A stretch of 64,000 nucleotides of DNA. Source: Curtobacterium sp. Leaf261. GTDB lineage: Bacteria > Actinomycetota > Actinomycetes > Actinomycetales > Microbacteriaceae. A program made the position numbers and the translations under genes. Positions 1 through 8,317 of this stretch are shown one piece after another (the first letter of the stretch is position 1; every line of letters begins with the position of its first letter). The notes below the pieces were generated by a model. That model was not told where the DNA came from, ran no database searches, and saw only the letters and a list, made by a program, of their open reading frames with translations. The stretch is from NCBI RefSeq assembly GCF_001422205.1, contig NZ_LMMJ01000008.1, forward strand, positions 176,915 to 240,914, read 5' to 3'.

Positions 1-1395
1 CGCTCTGAAGTTCGCGTCCGCCGCGCTGCCCTGCAGCGACTGCGCCTTGTCGAGCATCGGCTGGAGCGTGTCGTCGCTGGTCTGTCGCACGTTCCAGATC
101 GAGTCCGGCTGCAGGGACTGCACCGTGTCGAACAGCGAGTCCGCGGTGCCGAGCTGGATCGGGAACATCGGGAAGTCGCCGCGGAGCACCTTGTCCTGCG
201 CGGTCGGGCCGGAGATCGTGACCTGGTCGACGGTGATGTTCAGCAGCTTCAACTGCTGGACCACCATCGGGATCAGCTTGTTCCCGCTGCCGTCGTCACT
301 CGCCTGGTTCGGGATCTGCACCGTGAAGCCGTCCGCGTACCCGGCCTCCTTCATGAGCGACTTGGCCTTCGCCACGTCGTAGGGATACTCGTCGTCGAGC
401 TGCTTCTGGTACGCGGTCTCGTTCGGCGTGAAGATCTGCGTGGTGGGTGTCGCCTCGCCGTCGAACAGGCCCTTGGCGATCGCCTTCCGGTCGAACACCA
501 TGTTGATCGCACGCCGCACGCGGACGTCGCCGAGGGCGGGGACGGTCGTGCCGGCGCGGTCCGCGATCGCGAGGCCGTTCCAGGCGGACAGGTGCGAGAG
601 GACCTTGAGCCCGGCCGACGACGCCTCCGACGCGGTGGACTGGTCGATCGCCGCGCCCTGGATCTGGTTCGACCGGAGTGCGTTCAGGCGGGCGTTGACG
701 TCCGGCATGACCTTGATGACGAGGTTCTGGTACGGGTAGTCCTTCGCGTCCCAGTAGTCCTTGCGCTTGGTGTACGTGTAGACCGAGCCGCTGGTCGTCT
801 TCGATGCGACGAGCGTGTAGGGCCCGGAGCTGACGACGTCGGACCCGACGTTCTTGCTGTCGAGCTGCGTCGGACTCGCGACGATGCCGGGCGCGAAGCA
901 CATGAAGGTCGGCAACTGGCCGGTGGACTGCGGCGCGGTGAGGACGACCGTCTTGTCGTCCGGTGCGGTGATCTTCATGTCCTTGATCCGGCCCGCGTCG
1001 CTGCCACCGCCCGTCTGCATGTGCTCGAGCGTCGCCTTGACGGCCGCGGCGTCGACGGGGGAGCCGTCGGAGAACTTCATGCCGGACCGGATCGTCATCG
1101 TGAGGACCTTGGCGTCGTCGCTCATCGAGAACTTGGACGCGGCCGAGGGGTGTACGTCGCCGTTCTGGTCACACTTGAGGAGCGTGTCGTACACGGCGTG
1201 CCATCGCCAGATGAGGTCGCCGGCGCTCGACTGCAGCGCCGGGTCGAGCGACGGCGGACGGCCGGAGACGGCGAGCGTCAGCGTGTCCTTGTCCGACGAG
1301 GCGCTCTGCCCACCCGACGAGCAGCCCGTGAGCGCGGCGGCCGACAGCACGGCCGTGGCGGCCGCGATCGCGATCCGCGTCTTCGTTCGTAGCAT
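1..1395 (-). CDS. ABC transporter substrate-binding lipoprotein, family 5 (peptide type), 3' end missing
   Basis: The reading frame stays open from an ATG at 1395 to the window edge, giving the first 465 residues. The N-terminus is a lipoprotein signal: basic MLRTKTR, a hydrophobic stretch, and lipobox L-T-G-C with the modified Cys at residue 25. The following sequence (DTLTLAVSGRPPSLDPAL, then MKFSDGSPVDAAAVKATLEH) is characteristic of DppA/OppA-type binding proteins (SBP family 5), which capture peptides or other small solutes outside the membrane and pass them to two permeases. A GGAG-type ribosome site lies just before the ATG. Family members are usually 500-550 residues, so only the C-terminus is lost. 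Permease and ATPase genes probably lie further left. A LacI regulator is divergent and a palindromic operator sits between, so substrate-induced control is likely. The true ligand is unknown. Confidence 0.92.
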   Translation of the reverse strand, partial: MLRTKTRIAIAAATAVLSAAALTGCSSGGQSASSDKDTLTLAVSGRPPSLDPALQSSAGDLIWRWHAVYDTLLKCDQNGDVHPSAASKFSMSDDAKVLTMTIRSGMKFSDGSPVDAAAVKATLEHMQTGGGSDAGRIKDMKITAPDDKTVVLTAPQSTGQLPTFMCFAPGIVASPTQLDSKNVGSDVVSSGPYTLVASKTTSGSVYTYTKRKDYWDAKDYPYQNLVIKVMPDVNARLNALRSNQIQGAAIDQSTASEASSAGLKVLSHLSAWNGLAIADRAGTTVPALGDVRVRRAINMVFDRKAIAKGLFDGEATPTTQIFTPNETAYQKQLDDEYPYDVAKAKSLMKEAGYADGFTVQIPNQASDDGSGNKLIPMVVQQLKLLNITVDQVTISGPTAQDKVLRGDFPMFPIQLGTADSLFDTVQSLQPDSIWNVRQTSDDTLQPMLDKAQSLQGSAADANFRA

Positions 1396-1475
1396 GGTGA
1401 CTCCTTTGTCGACGTCGTCGAAGGAGCGCGCGTGAACGCGACGTCATCGTCGACGAGGGGTATCTGCGACCGATT

Positions 1476-1491
1476 TTTTAATCGATTAAAA
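1476..1491. promoter_or_regulatory. 16-bp perfect palindrome, probable LacI-family operator
   Basis: TTTTAATCGATTAAAA is a perfect inverted repeat with the central CG typical of LacI-family operators. It is strongly AT-rich in GC-rich DNA and lies between the divergent binding-protein gene (start 1395) and the LacI regulator gene (start 1588), where one site could control both. Confidence 0.75.
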
Positions 1492-1587
1492 GTGAGGATG
1501 CACCTCACGGACGGCGCTGTCAAGACCCCGCTCGGCACCGCGTGCAGTGCGGCAACGCGGAACGTCGAAGCGTGCTTGACTTGCCGA

Positions 1588-2604
1588 ATGGCGGGTATCC
1601 AGGACCTCGGACTCGCAGCCGTCGCGCAGCTCGCCGGGGTCTCGACGGCCACCGTGTCGAACACCATCAACCGCCCGGAGATGGTGACGGCCCGCACCCG
1701 CGGCAAGGTCGAGGCGGCGATCCGGGAACTCGACTTCGTCCCGAACCGCGCGGCAGCGGCGCTCCGGACCGGGTTCAGCCGGCTCTTCGGCCTCGTCATC
1801 CCGGACGTGGTGAACCCGTTCTACGCGAGCATCGTCGACGCGGTCTCCGACGCCGCGGACCGTGACGGCTACTCGCTCGCGCTCTGCGTCAGCCACGACG
1901 ACCCGGCCAAGGAGCTCCGCCAGCTCGACACGCTCGCCCAGCAGCGGGCGGCCGGTGCCCTCGTGGTGCCCTTGACCGCAGACTCGTCGCGCCTCTCGAC
2001 GCTCCGCAAGGTCGGGTCGCGCCTGGTGCTCGTGGACCGCGTGGCCGACCCGGCGGAGAGCTGCTCGGTGGCGATCGACGACCGGCTCGGGGGAGCGCTC
2101 GCCGCGGGGCACCTGCTCGACGCACCGGGGCAGGGCCTCACGCTCGTGAACGGTCTGCGCACGATCCGCCAGTGCGAGGACCGGCGGAACGGCACGCGGG
2201 ACGCGCTCTCCGACCGAGGGCTCGACCCAGCACGGCTGGTGGAGTACGAGACCGACTCGATGACGATCGAGTCCGGTGTCGCGATCGGGCACCGGCTCGC
2301 GACCGAGGGCGCTCCCCGACGCGTGTTCTGCACGAACGACCAGCTCGCGATCGGGGTCATCCGAGGGCTCGCGGCATCCGGTGTCGCGACCCCGACCGAC
2401 GCCGTCGTCGTCGGGTACGGCGACCTCGCATTCTCGACCGAGGGTGCACTGCCCCTGACGACGGTCGGGCAGCCGAAGCGCCTGATGGGTGACACCGCCG
2501 TGCAGCGACTCCTCGCGGAGCTCCGCGAGGGCGACGCGCACCGGCACGTGACGACGCTCCTCGAACCGACACTCGTCGTGCGGGAGTCGTCGAGTCCGCA
2601 CTGA
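1588..2604 (+). CDS. LacI family transcriptional regulator
   Basis: A 338-residue LacI/GalR-type repressor. Residues about 9-28 form the helix-turn-helix (LAAVAQLAGVSTATVSNTIN), followed by the hinge-region sequence DFVPNRAAAALRTG and a periplasmic-binding-protein-like effector domain (FGLVIPDVVNPFYASIVDAV onward). I chose the ATG at 1588 because it places the HTH at the usual position from the N-terminus. An upstream ATG at 1432 would add 52 residues and run through the palindrome at 1476-1491. The gene is divergent from the peptide-type ABC binding protein and is the likely repressor of that system and of itself. The effector cannot be predicted. Confidence 0.9.
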   Translation: MAGIQDLGLAAVAQLAGVSTATVSNTINRPEMVTARTRGKVEAAIRELDFVPNRAAAALRTGFSRLFGLVIPDVVNPFYASIVDAVSDAADRDGYSLALCVSHDDPAKELRQLDTLAQQRAAGALVVPLTADSSRLSTLRKVGSRLVLVDRVADPAESCSVAIDDRLGGALAAGHLLDAPGQGLTLVNGLRTIRQCEDRRNGTRDALSDRGLDPARLVEYETDSMTIESGVAIGHRLATEGAPRRVFCTNDQLAIGVIRGLAASGVATPTDAVVVGYGDLAFSTEGALPLTTVGQPKRLMGDTAVQRLLAELREGDAHRHVTTLLEPTLVVRESSSPH

Positions 2605-2635
2605 GCGGCCCGCCGCGAGACCGGGCCAGCCATGA

Positions 2636-2658
2636 ATGTATTACATGTAGTATTGTAA
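2636..2658. promoter_or_regulatory. AT-rich overlapping palindromes upstream of the acyltransferase
   Basis: An AT-rich island holds ATGTA-T-TACAT (2636-2646) overlapping TACATGTA (2642-2649), followed by TAGTATTGTAA. It lies 34-56 bases before the ATG at 2692, so it may be a promoter with an operator. No regulator is encoded next to it apart from the upstream LacI gene. Confidence 0.4.
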
Positions 2659-2691
2659 CTGACCGTCATCCCCGCGACCGATCAGGACCCG

Positions 2692-3210
2692 ATGCTCCCC
2701 CTCAGCCTCCCTCTCGCCGTTGCCCCGCTCGTCCGTCGGGCTGGCCCTGCCGCCTACCGCCGCTTCGTCGCCGGTGTCCTGCGACGGCGCGGTGCGGAAG
2801 TCGGTGAAGCCCTGTGGCTGAGCAGCCGCGCGTACTACGACCCGGGGCCGGACTGCCTCTTGACGATCGAGGACGGCGTCGTCGTCAGCAACGACGTCAG
2901 GCTGCTCACGCACGACTTCAGCATGACGAACGTCGCGCGCGAGCTCAGTGCGCTCGCCGAGGACGAATCCCTGCACATGCGGTCCCGTATCGTGCTCCGC
3001 CGCAACGCGTTCGTCGGCATGGGGGCGATCGTGCTACCAGGGGTGACGATCGGTCGAGGCAGCGTCGTCGGAGCGGGGTCGGTCGTGACGAAGGACGTGC
3101 CGGACGGCGTCGTGGTCGCGGGGAACCCCGCGCGCGCAGTGACCTCGATCGAGGAGTACCACGTGCGCCGTCGCGGCGAGCAGGTCCTCGAACGCACTGC
3201 GACGGACTGA
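2692..3210 (+). CDS. Hexapeptide-repeat acyltransferase (LbH/WcaF/LacA type)
   Basis: A 172-residue protein whose second half shows left-handed parallel beta-helix hexapeptide repeats (AFVGMGAIVLPGVTIGRGSV, then VVGAGSVVTKDVPDGVVVAG and NPAR), the hallmark of trimeric acetyl- or acyl-CoA transferases of the LacA/WcaF/CysE group. Such enzymes acetylate sugars in cell-surface polysaccharide, or small molecules. The ending GNPAR followed by a short helix is typical. It stands alone between a LacI gene and a convergent oxidoreductase gene, so the acceptor cannot be inferred. An AGGAC sequence precedes the chosen ATG. The first 40 residues look less conserved and the start is not certain. Confidence 0.85.
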   Translation: MLPLSLPLAVAPLVRRAGPAAYRRFVAGVLRRRGAEVGEALWLSSRAYYDPGPDCLLTIEDGVVVSNDVRLLTHDFSMTNVARELSALAEDESLHMRSRIVLRRNAFVGMGAIVLPGVTIGRGSVVGAGSVVTKDVPDGVVVAGNPARAVTSIEEYHVRRRGEQVLERTATD

Positions 3211-3289
3211 GCCACGCGACCAGCTGAGCCGCTTCCCCGCAGGACCAACGCCCGACAGGACCGCCCAGATCCCGATCAACCGACGGCCC

Positions 3290-3333
3290 GTCGTCCGGAC
3301 ACGGACAGCGTCAGCGCGCCAACTGCGGACGAC
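3290..3333. terminator. Weak bidirectional terminator candidate
   Basis: GTCGTCCG (3290-3297) and CGGACGAC (3326-3333) can pair between the convergent acyltransferase and oxidoreductase genes. The 28-base loop is long and there is no U-tract, so this is only a candidate. Confidence 0.3.
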
Positions 3334-3334
3334 G

Positions 3335-5011
3335 TCAGCGCGCGGTGACCGTCACCGAGTGCCAGCCCGTCGCCCCGTTCGGCGCCGGGGGCCGCTCGAC
3401 GCTCGTCTGCACGGTGCCGTCGGCGCTCACGGCCCGGACACTGACGGTGTGCGTGCCCTTCGTGGCGGTCCAGCGGTGCACCCACTGCCGCCAGGTGTCC
3501 GCCGACACCGAGTCGGCCAGCTCCGCATCGGTCCAGTCGCCCTCGTCGATGCGCACCTGCACGGCCTTGACGCCCGTGTGCGGCTGCCAAGCGACACCGG
3601 CGATCGCGACGCGGTCACCGACGTCCACGGTGGTCCCGGAGGCGGGGGTGTCGATCCGGGACTCGAGCTTGACCGGACCCCTGGCGCTCCAGCCGCGCGG
3701 GGTCCAGTAGCCCTCGGCGTCCGCGAACCGTGTCACGGTCATCTCGGTCACCCACTTCGTCGCGGAGACGTAACCGAACAACCCGGGGACGACCATCCGC
3801 ACGGGGAACCCGTGGACGTCGGGGAGCGGCTCGCCGTTCATGCCGACGGCGAGGATGGCGTCGGTGCCGTCGTCCTGGAGCACGTCGAGCGGGGTCCCGG
3901 CGGTGAACCCGTCGACGCTCCGCGAGAGCACCATGTCCGCGTCGGCGTGCGGAGCGGCCTTCGCGAGCAGCTTGCGGATCGGGTACCCGAGCCAGAGCGC
4001 GTTCCCGATGAGGTCTCCGCCGACCTCGTTCGACACGCAGCTCATCGTGGCCATGTGCTCCTCGAGCGGCATCGCCAGCAGTTCGTCGTAGCCGATCTCG
4101 ATCTCGTTGTCGACCATCCCGTGGATGCGGAGCTTCCAGGTCGTGGGGTCGATCGACGGCACGCTGAGCGCCGTGTCGATCCGGTAGAAGTCGGCGTTCG
4201 GGGTCACGTAGGGGCTGATCCCCGTGACGTCGAGCGAGGCTCCGGACGGCACCGGGGTCTCCTGGACGGCGGCCTTCGGCAGGTGGACGGCACGACGTGC
4301 GGCCGCGGCCGCGGTGCGTGCGGAGTCGACGACGCGGGCGCTCACGCCGACGACGAGGGACGCGGCACCTGCGGCGACCGCCCAGGCGAGGAACGCTCGT
4401 CGTTCCACGGCCGCACTGGAGGAACGGCCCGGCTCCGTCGCGCTCGGCACCCGGCCGCGCTGCTCGGCAGCCATCCACCCGCGGAGCCGCGACGACATCC
4501 GGCGCAGCACGACGACTGCGACGGCCACACCGATCACGCTCGGCGCGCCGTCGAGGGACCCGCTGCCGGACCTCGTGGTCACCGCGACGAGGGCGAGCAC
4601 ACCGCCGATGCCGAACACCACGGCGCCGAACGGCGGACGGCGGGCCTCGAGCACACCGGCGCCGGCGGTGATGACGGCCAGCAGGACGCCCATCAGCACG
4701 AACAGCGCGGCCTTGTCGCCCGTGCTGAAGAGCGAGACCATGAGGTCCTTCACCCAGCGGGGGGCGAGGTCGATCGCGGCGGATCCCACCGCGACGAGCG
4801 GGCTCCCGGCGCCGCCGAGCAGCAGCGCGACGACCTCGGCGCCCGCGAGGAACGCGGCACCCGCGACGACCCCGGACAGGGCGGCGAACCAAGTCCATCG
4901 ATGCCCGTCACCCCGCTCGGAGCCGCGCGACGAGGGGTGTCCGGGCATCGGGGGTCCGCCGACGACGGGAGCGTCCTCGTCGAGGGGCTGTTCCGGAGCG
5001 TGTGTGGTCAC
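3335..5011 (-). CDS. Membrane-anchored molybdopterin-dependent oxidoreductase (sulfite oxidase family)
   Basis: A 558-residue fusion. Residues about 40-170 contain several hydrophobic membrane helices. A twin-arginine-like segment (ERRAFLAWAVAAGAASLVVG, about 203-222) follows, and then a periplasmic molybdopterin domain from about residue 255. Cys325 (EHMATMSCVSNEVGG) matches the cysteine that ligates Mo in the sulfite oxidase fold. The later sequence (GFPVRMVVPGLFGYVSATKW and a C-terminal Ig-like part of about 95 residues) fits the Mo-cofactor and dimerisation domains. It probably reduces a small oxidised or sulfur substrate at the outer membrane face and exchanges electrons with quinone or a heme partner. 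No cytochrome is encoded nearby. Monocistronic, convergent with the acyltransferase. Confidence 0.88.
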   Translation of the reverse strand: MTTHAPEQPLDEDAPVVGGPPMPGHPSSRGSERGDGHRWTWFAALSGVVAGAAFLAGAEVVALLLGGAGSPLVAVGSAAIDLAPRWVKDLMVSLFSTGDKAALFVLMGVLLAVITAGAGVLEARRPPFGAVVFGIGGVLALVAVTTRSGSGSLDGAPSVIGVAVAVVVLRRMSSRLRGWMAAEQRGRVPSATEPGRSSSAAVERRAFLAWAVAAGAASLVVGVSARVVDSARTAAAAARRAVHLPKAAVQETPVPSGASLDVTGISPYVTPNADFYRIDTALSVPSIDPTTWKLRIHGMVDNEIEIGYDELLAMPLEEHMATMSCVSNEVGGDLIGNALWLGYPIRKLLAKAAPHADADMVLSRSVDGFTAGTPLDVLQDDGTDAILAVGMNGEPLPDVHGFPVRMVVPGLFGYVSATKWVTEMTVTRFADAEGYWTPRGWSARGPVKLESRIDTPASGTTVDVGDRVAIAGVAWQPHTGVKAVQVRIDEGDWTDAELADSVSADTWRQWVHRWTATKGTHTVSVRAVSADGTVQTSVERPPAPNGATGWHSVTVTAR

Positions 5012-5067
5012 CGGGCGATCGTACGTCCGGGGCCTGATCGCCAGGCTGAGCGTGCGAGGATCGTCCT

Positions 5068-5733
5068 GTGCGACCAGACCCCGGACCCGCGCCCGAACTC
5101 GGGCGAGAACGGCGTGCGGCCGACCGGCTCTCGGTCTTCCGCTGGGCGATCCTCGGCGTGTGGGCGACGCTCCTGATCGTGCGGGTCGGACTCGCGTCCT
5201 GGGACCCGGATGCGAACCTGTCGGTCCTCGGGTCCGTGCAGATCGCGTCGATCGTGGTCGGTGTCGTGGTGGTCGTCTCCGGGCTCCTGCACTCCTGGGT
5301 GCTCCGGCGTCGTCGGGTCGACGACGCCCTCGGTGCGGCGGTCCGTCGGTTCGACCCCACCGTGCGTCTCGTGCCGGCGAAGCCCACGCCGGAACTCCGT
5401 GACGCCGTGACGGCCGAGCACCCGGAGATCGCTCTCGCCGACGAACTGCTGTGGGGTTTCGGCGCCACGGAGGCGTCGCTCTGGCAGCTCGACGGGCTGC
5501 GCGCGGTGCGGGTGCTCGTCATCGGCTGGGACCGCATCGTGCACGTCGCCCTCGAGGACGGCCCCACCCCGGACGCCGCCGTCGTCGCCCTGCACTACAT
5601 CAGGCCGGACGACGACGGCGCAGTGGCCTCGTTCCTCGTCCGCCGAGCACTCGGGGCGAGCCGGACGCTGGGTCATGGACAGCGCATCGAGCAGCTCGTG
5701 CACGACCTCGCGGCGGAACGCATCACGCACTGA
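5068..5733 (+). CDS. Hypothetical membrane protein with two N-terminal helices
   Basis: A 221-residue protein starting at GTG 5068, 56 bases from the divergent molybdoenzyme gene. Two membrane helices (about 24-43 and 55-77) are joined by a short polar loop, giving a hairpin with both termini on the same side. A soluble domain of about 140 residues follows. It contains EIALADELLWGFGATEASLW and a final helix HGQRIEQLVHDLAAERITH. I do not recognise a family. It may work with the divergent oxidoreductase, but only the shared promoter region suggests this. Confidence 0.7.
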   Translation: MRPDPGPAPELGRERRAADRLSVFRWAILGVWATLLIVRVGLASWDPDANLSVLGSVQIASIVVGVVVVVSGLLHSWVLRRRRVDDALGAAVRRFDPTVRLVPAKPTPELRDAVTAEHPEIALADELLWGFGATEASLWQLDGLRAVRVLVIGWDRIVHVALEDGPTPDAAVVALHYIRPDDDGAVASFLVRRALGASRTLGHGQRIEQLVHDLAAERITH

Positions 5734-5767
5734 CCCGAGTCGGGCGGACGGCCGGCGTGCCGGGCCC

Positions 5768-5782
5768 GCACCGTCCCTCCAG
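5768..5782. repeat. Partial copy of dispersed repeat module A
   Basis: GCACCGTCCCTCCAG matches one arm of the module A hairpin found between many genes in this window. It abuts the module B hairpin at 5792-5840. Confidence 0.6.
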
Positions 5783-5791
5783 GCCGATGAC

Positions 5792-5840
5792 AAGTGCCCA
5801 TCTGTCGGGCGGATGACCCGCACCCGACAGATGGGCACTT
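5792..5840. terminator. Module B hairpin between convergent genes, first of two copies
   Basis: Perfect 18-bp arms: AAGTGCCCATCTGTCGGG at 5792-5809 and its reverse complement at 5823-5840, with a 13-base loop. It lies between the convergent genes ending at 5733 and 5896, as expected for a bidirectional terminator. The same arm sequence forms a second hairpin at 63478-63533, also between convergent genes. Confidence 0.8.
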
Positions 5841-5895
5841 CTCAACGTGCCGCCGCGCCGCGCTGCGCCGAGGCGCGCCGTGCCGACGCGCGCGC

Positions 5896-7347
5896 TCAGT
5901 GCGTGGACGGCTCCTGTTCGACCTCGCGACGGTCGTCGTCGGACCACAGCGTGTGGAACGTGCCGTCCTTGTCGGTGCGCTGGTAGGTGTGCGCGCCGAA
6001 GAAGTCACGGAGACCCTGGATGAGTGCTGCGGGAAGCCGCTCGGACGACAGCGAGTCGAAGTACGCGAGCGCGGACGAGAACCCGGGAGCCGGGATGCCC
6101 GACGCTGCGGCGAGCCCGACGATGCGGCGCCACGCGGCCTCACCCTCCTTGACCGCGTCCGCGAAGTACGGGTCGACCAGCAGTGACTCGAGCTTCGGGT
6201 TCTTGTCGTACGCCTCGACGATGCGGTTCAGGAACTGGGCCCGGATGATGCAGCCCCCGCGCCAGATCTTGGCCATGTCACCGAGGTTGATGTCCCAGTC
6301 GTACTCCTTGGCGCCCGCGATGATGAGGTCGAACCCCTGCGCGTACGCGACGACCTTCGAGGCGTAGAGCGCAGCACGGACGTCGTCCTCGAAGCCCTCC
6401 GGTGCGGTGGGGACGTCCGGACGGTCCGGGAACGCCTTCCGCACGGCCTCGCGCTGCTCGGGCTTGCTCGACACCGCCCGCGCGAACACGGCCTCGCCGA
6501 TGCCCGAGACCGGGATGCCGAGGCCGACCGCGTTCTGCACGGTCCAGACACCGGTGCCCTTCGACCCGGCCTGGTCGACGATGACGTCCACGAGGGCGCC
6601 GCCGCTCGAGGGGTCCTGCTGCTTGAGGACCTCGCCGGTGATCTCGATGAGGTACGACTCGAGGTCGCCGTCGTTCCACTGCTCGAACACCTTGACGAGC
6701 TCGTCGGTGGAGTGCCCGCCGACGCGGCGGAGCAGGTCGTACGACTCGGCGATGAGCTGCATGTCGGCGTACTCGATGCCGTTGTGCACCATCTTGACGA
6801 AGTGCCCAGCACCGTCCGTGCCCACGTGGGTGACACACGGCTCGCCCTCGGCGACGGCGGCGATGGACTTGAGGATCGGGCCGAGCGTCTCCCACGCCTC
6901 GTCGGACCCACCGGGCATGATCGACGGGCCCTCGAGCGCTCCGACCTCGCCACCGGAGATGCCGGTCCCGACGAAGTTCAGCTGCTTGTCCTTGAGCTCC
7001 GCCTCGCGACGGATGGTGTCGTGGAAGTTCGCGTTGCCGCCGTCGACGATGATGTCGCCGGGCTCGAAGCGCTCGGCGAGCTGTCCGATCACGGCGTCGG
7101 TGCCCTTGCCGGCCTGCACCATGATGATCGCGGTCCGCGGCTTCGACAGCGAGGCGACGAAGTCGTCGATCGACTCGGATGCGATGAATCCGGCGTCACC
7201 GTGCTCGGCCATGAGCTCCTCGGTGCGCGCGTACGTGCGGTTGTAGACCGCGACGGTGTTGCCCTCGCGCGACGCGAGGTTCCGTGCGAGGTTCGATCCC
7301 ATCACGGCGAGGCCGATGACCCCGATGTTCGCCTGCTGTTCAGCCAC
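5896..7347 (-). CDS. gnd: 6-phosphogluconate dehydrogenase, decarboxylating
   Basis: A 483-residue enzyme converting 6-phosphogluconate and NADP+ to ribulose 5-phosphate, CO2 and NADPH in the oxidative pentose phosphate pathway. The N-terminal Rossmann motif is GLAVMGSNLARNLAS. The catalytic region HFVKMVHNGIEYADMQLIAE carries the conserved Lys and Glu. The C-terminal AHTYQRTDKDGTFHTLWS closes the substrate site. The GTG at 7347 is preferred because AAGGAG lies six bases upstream; an in-frame ATG at 7374 has no good ribosome site. Length agrees with the family (about 470). gntK lies close by on the other strand, so 6-phosphogluconate can be both made and used from this locus. Confidence 0.97.
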   Translation of the reverse strand: MAEQQANIGVIGLAVMGSNLARNLASREGNTVAVYNRTYARTEELMAEHGDAGFIASESIDDFVASLSKPRTAIIMVQAGKGTDAVIGQLAERFEPGDIIVDGGNANFHDTIRREAELKDKQLNFVGTGISGGEVGALEGPSIMPGGSDEAWETLGPILKSIAAVAEGEPCVTHVGTDGAGHFVKMVHNGIEYADMQLIAESYDLLRRVGGHSTDELVKVFEQWNDGDLESYLIEITGEVLKQQDPSSGGALVDVIVDQAGSKGTGVWTVQNAVGLGIPVSGIGEAVFARAVSSKPEQREAVRKAFPDRPDVPTAPEGFEDDVRAALYASKVVAYAQGFDLIIAGAKEYDWDINLGDMAKIWRGGCIIRAQFLNRIVEAYDKNPKLESLLVDPYFADAVKEGEAAWRRIVGLAAASGIPAPGFSSALAYFDSLSSERLPAALIQGLRDFFGAHTYQRTDKDGTFHTLWSDDDRREVEQEPSTH

Positions 7348-7459
7348 CTGTGGCTCCTTATGTCCTGACATGCTGGAACGGTCGATTCCGAGCCTATGGG
7401 GACCGGCGCCTCGGCGTACAGGCACTGCTCAACCTGGGGACGGGCGGCCCTGACGTTCG

Positions 7460-7465
7460 TACTGT
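7460..7465 (+). promoter_or_regulatory. -10 element for a probable leaderless transcript
   Basis: TACTGT ends seven bases before the ATG at 7473, which would place the transcription start at or next to the start codon. Confidence 0.5.
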
Positions 7466-7472
7466 GGAGGAC

Positions 7473-7790
7473 ATGACCGAATTGATCGTCGTCGTCGCGA
7501 CACTCCGTCCCAAGCAGGGTTCCGCCGAAGCACTCTCGGCGCTCGTCGAGCAGTACGTCCCCGTCGGGCAGCAGGACGAGGGCAACCTCCGGTACGCCCT
7601 GCACGAGGCCGGTGAGGGCATCCTCGTGATGCTCGAGCAGTGGCGGGACCAGCAGGCCCTCGAGGCGCACGGCGCGAACCCGGCCTTCACCGAGTTCTCG
7701 ACCGCGGCGAAGGACCTCCTCGACGGACCCCTCGAGGTCAAGGTGCTCCGTCCGCGACCGCTCGGCGACACCGCCAAGGGCGCCCTGTGA
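7473..7790 (+). CDS. Antibiotic biosynthesis monooxygenase (ABM) domain protein, YgiN-like
   Basis: A 105-residue single-domain protein of the dimeric alpha/beta ABM fold. It begins MTELIVVVATLRPKQGSAEA and contains NLRYALHEAGEGILVMLEQW and FTEFSTAAKDLLDGPLEVKV, matching the YgiN-type quinol monooxygenase family pattern (beta strand, long helix, YxLHE-type strand). Relatives oxidise quinols or act on small aromatics without cofactor, but the substrate is not predictable here. It overlaps the following gluconokinase gene by four bases (GTGA), so the two are translated together. Confidence 0.85.
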   Translation: MTELIVVVATLRPKQGSAEALSALVEQYVPVGQQDEGNLRYALHEAGEGILVMLEQWRDQQALEAHGANPAFTEFSTAAKDLLDGPLEVKVLRPRPLGDTAKGAL

Positions 7791-8317
7791 GCGAGGCCGC
7801 GGGGTCACCCGTGCTCGTGATGGGCGTGTCCGGCTCGGGCAAGTCCACCGTCGGTGCCGCCCTCGCAGCGCACTTCGGCGACGATGCGGTGTTCATCGAC
7901 GCCGACTCACTTCACCCGCAGGCGAACAAGGACAAGATGGCCGCCGGCATCCCGCTCACCGACGAGGACCGCTGGCCGTGGCTGGACATCTGCGCGGCGC
8001 GGATCGGCGAGGTGCAGGCGAGCGGCCGGCGGTGCGTCATGGCGAACTCGGCGCTGAAGCGCGTCTACCGCGATCGCCTCCGGAGCGTCGATGCGGGGCT
8101 CTTCATCGCGTTCCTGTCCGGTGACCGCGAACTCATCGCGGACCGTCAGCGGCACCGCCACCACGAGTACATGCCGCTCTCGCTGCTCGACTCGCAGTTC
8201 GCTGCGCTCGAGCCGCTGCAGGACGACGAGGCCGGAGCGACGATCCCGATCGATCACGACGTCCAGGACACCGTCGCGGAGATCGACACCGCGCTCGCGC
8301 TCGCGCCGCGCCCCTGA
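7787..8317 (+). CDS. gntK: Gluconokinase (GntK, P-loop type)
   Basis: A 176-residue kinase that phosphorylates D-gluconate to 6-phosphogluconate with ATP. The Walker A motif is GVSGSGKST at residues 13-21. The family signature FIDADSLHPQANKDKMAAGI follows, then PLTDEDRWPWLDI and, near the end, RHRHHEYMPLSLLDSQFAALE. Length is typical. The GTG at 7787 overlaps the stop of the upstream ABM gene. The divergent gnd consumes the product, so together they form a gluconate shunt into the pentose phosphate pathway. No gluconate permease is seen here. The last codons form part of a tandem repeat. Confidence 0.95.
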   Translation: MSEAAGSPVLVMGVSGSGKSTVGAALAAHFGDDAVFIDADSLHPQANKDKMAAGIPLTDEDRWPWLDICAARIGEVQASGRRCVMANSALKRVYRDRLRSVDAGLFIAFLSGDRELIADRQRHRHHEYMPLSLLDSQFAALEPLQDDEAGATIPIDHDVQDTVAEIDTALALAPRP

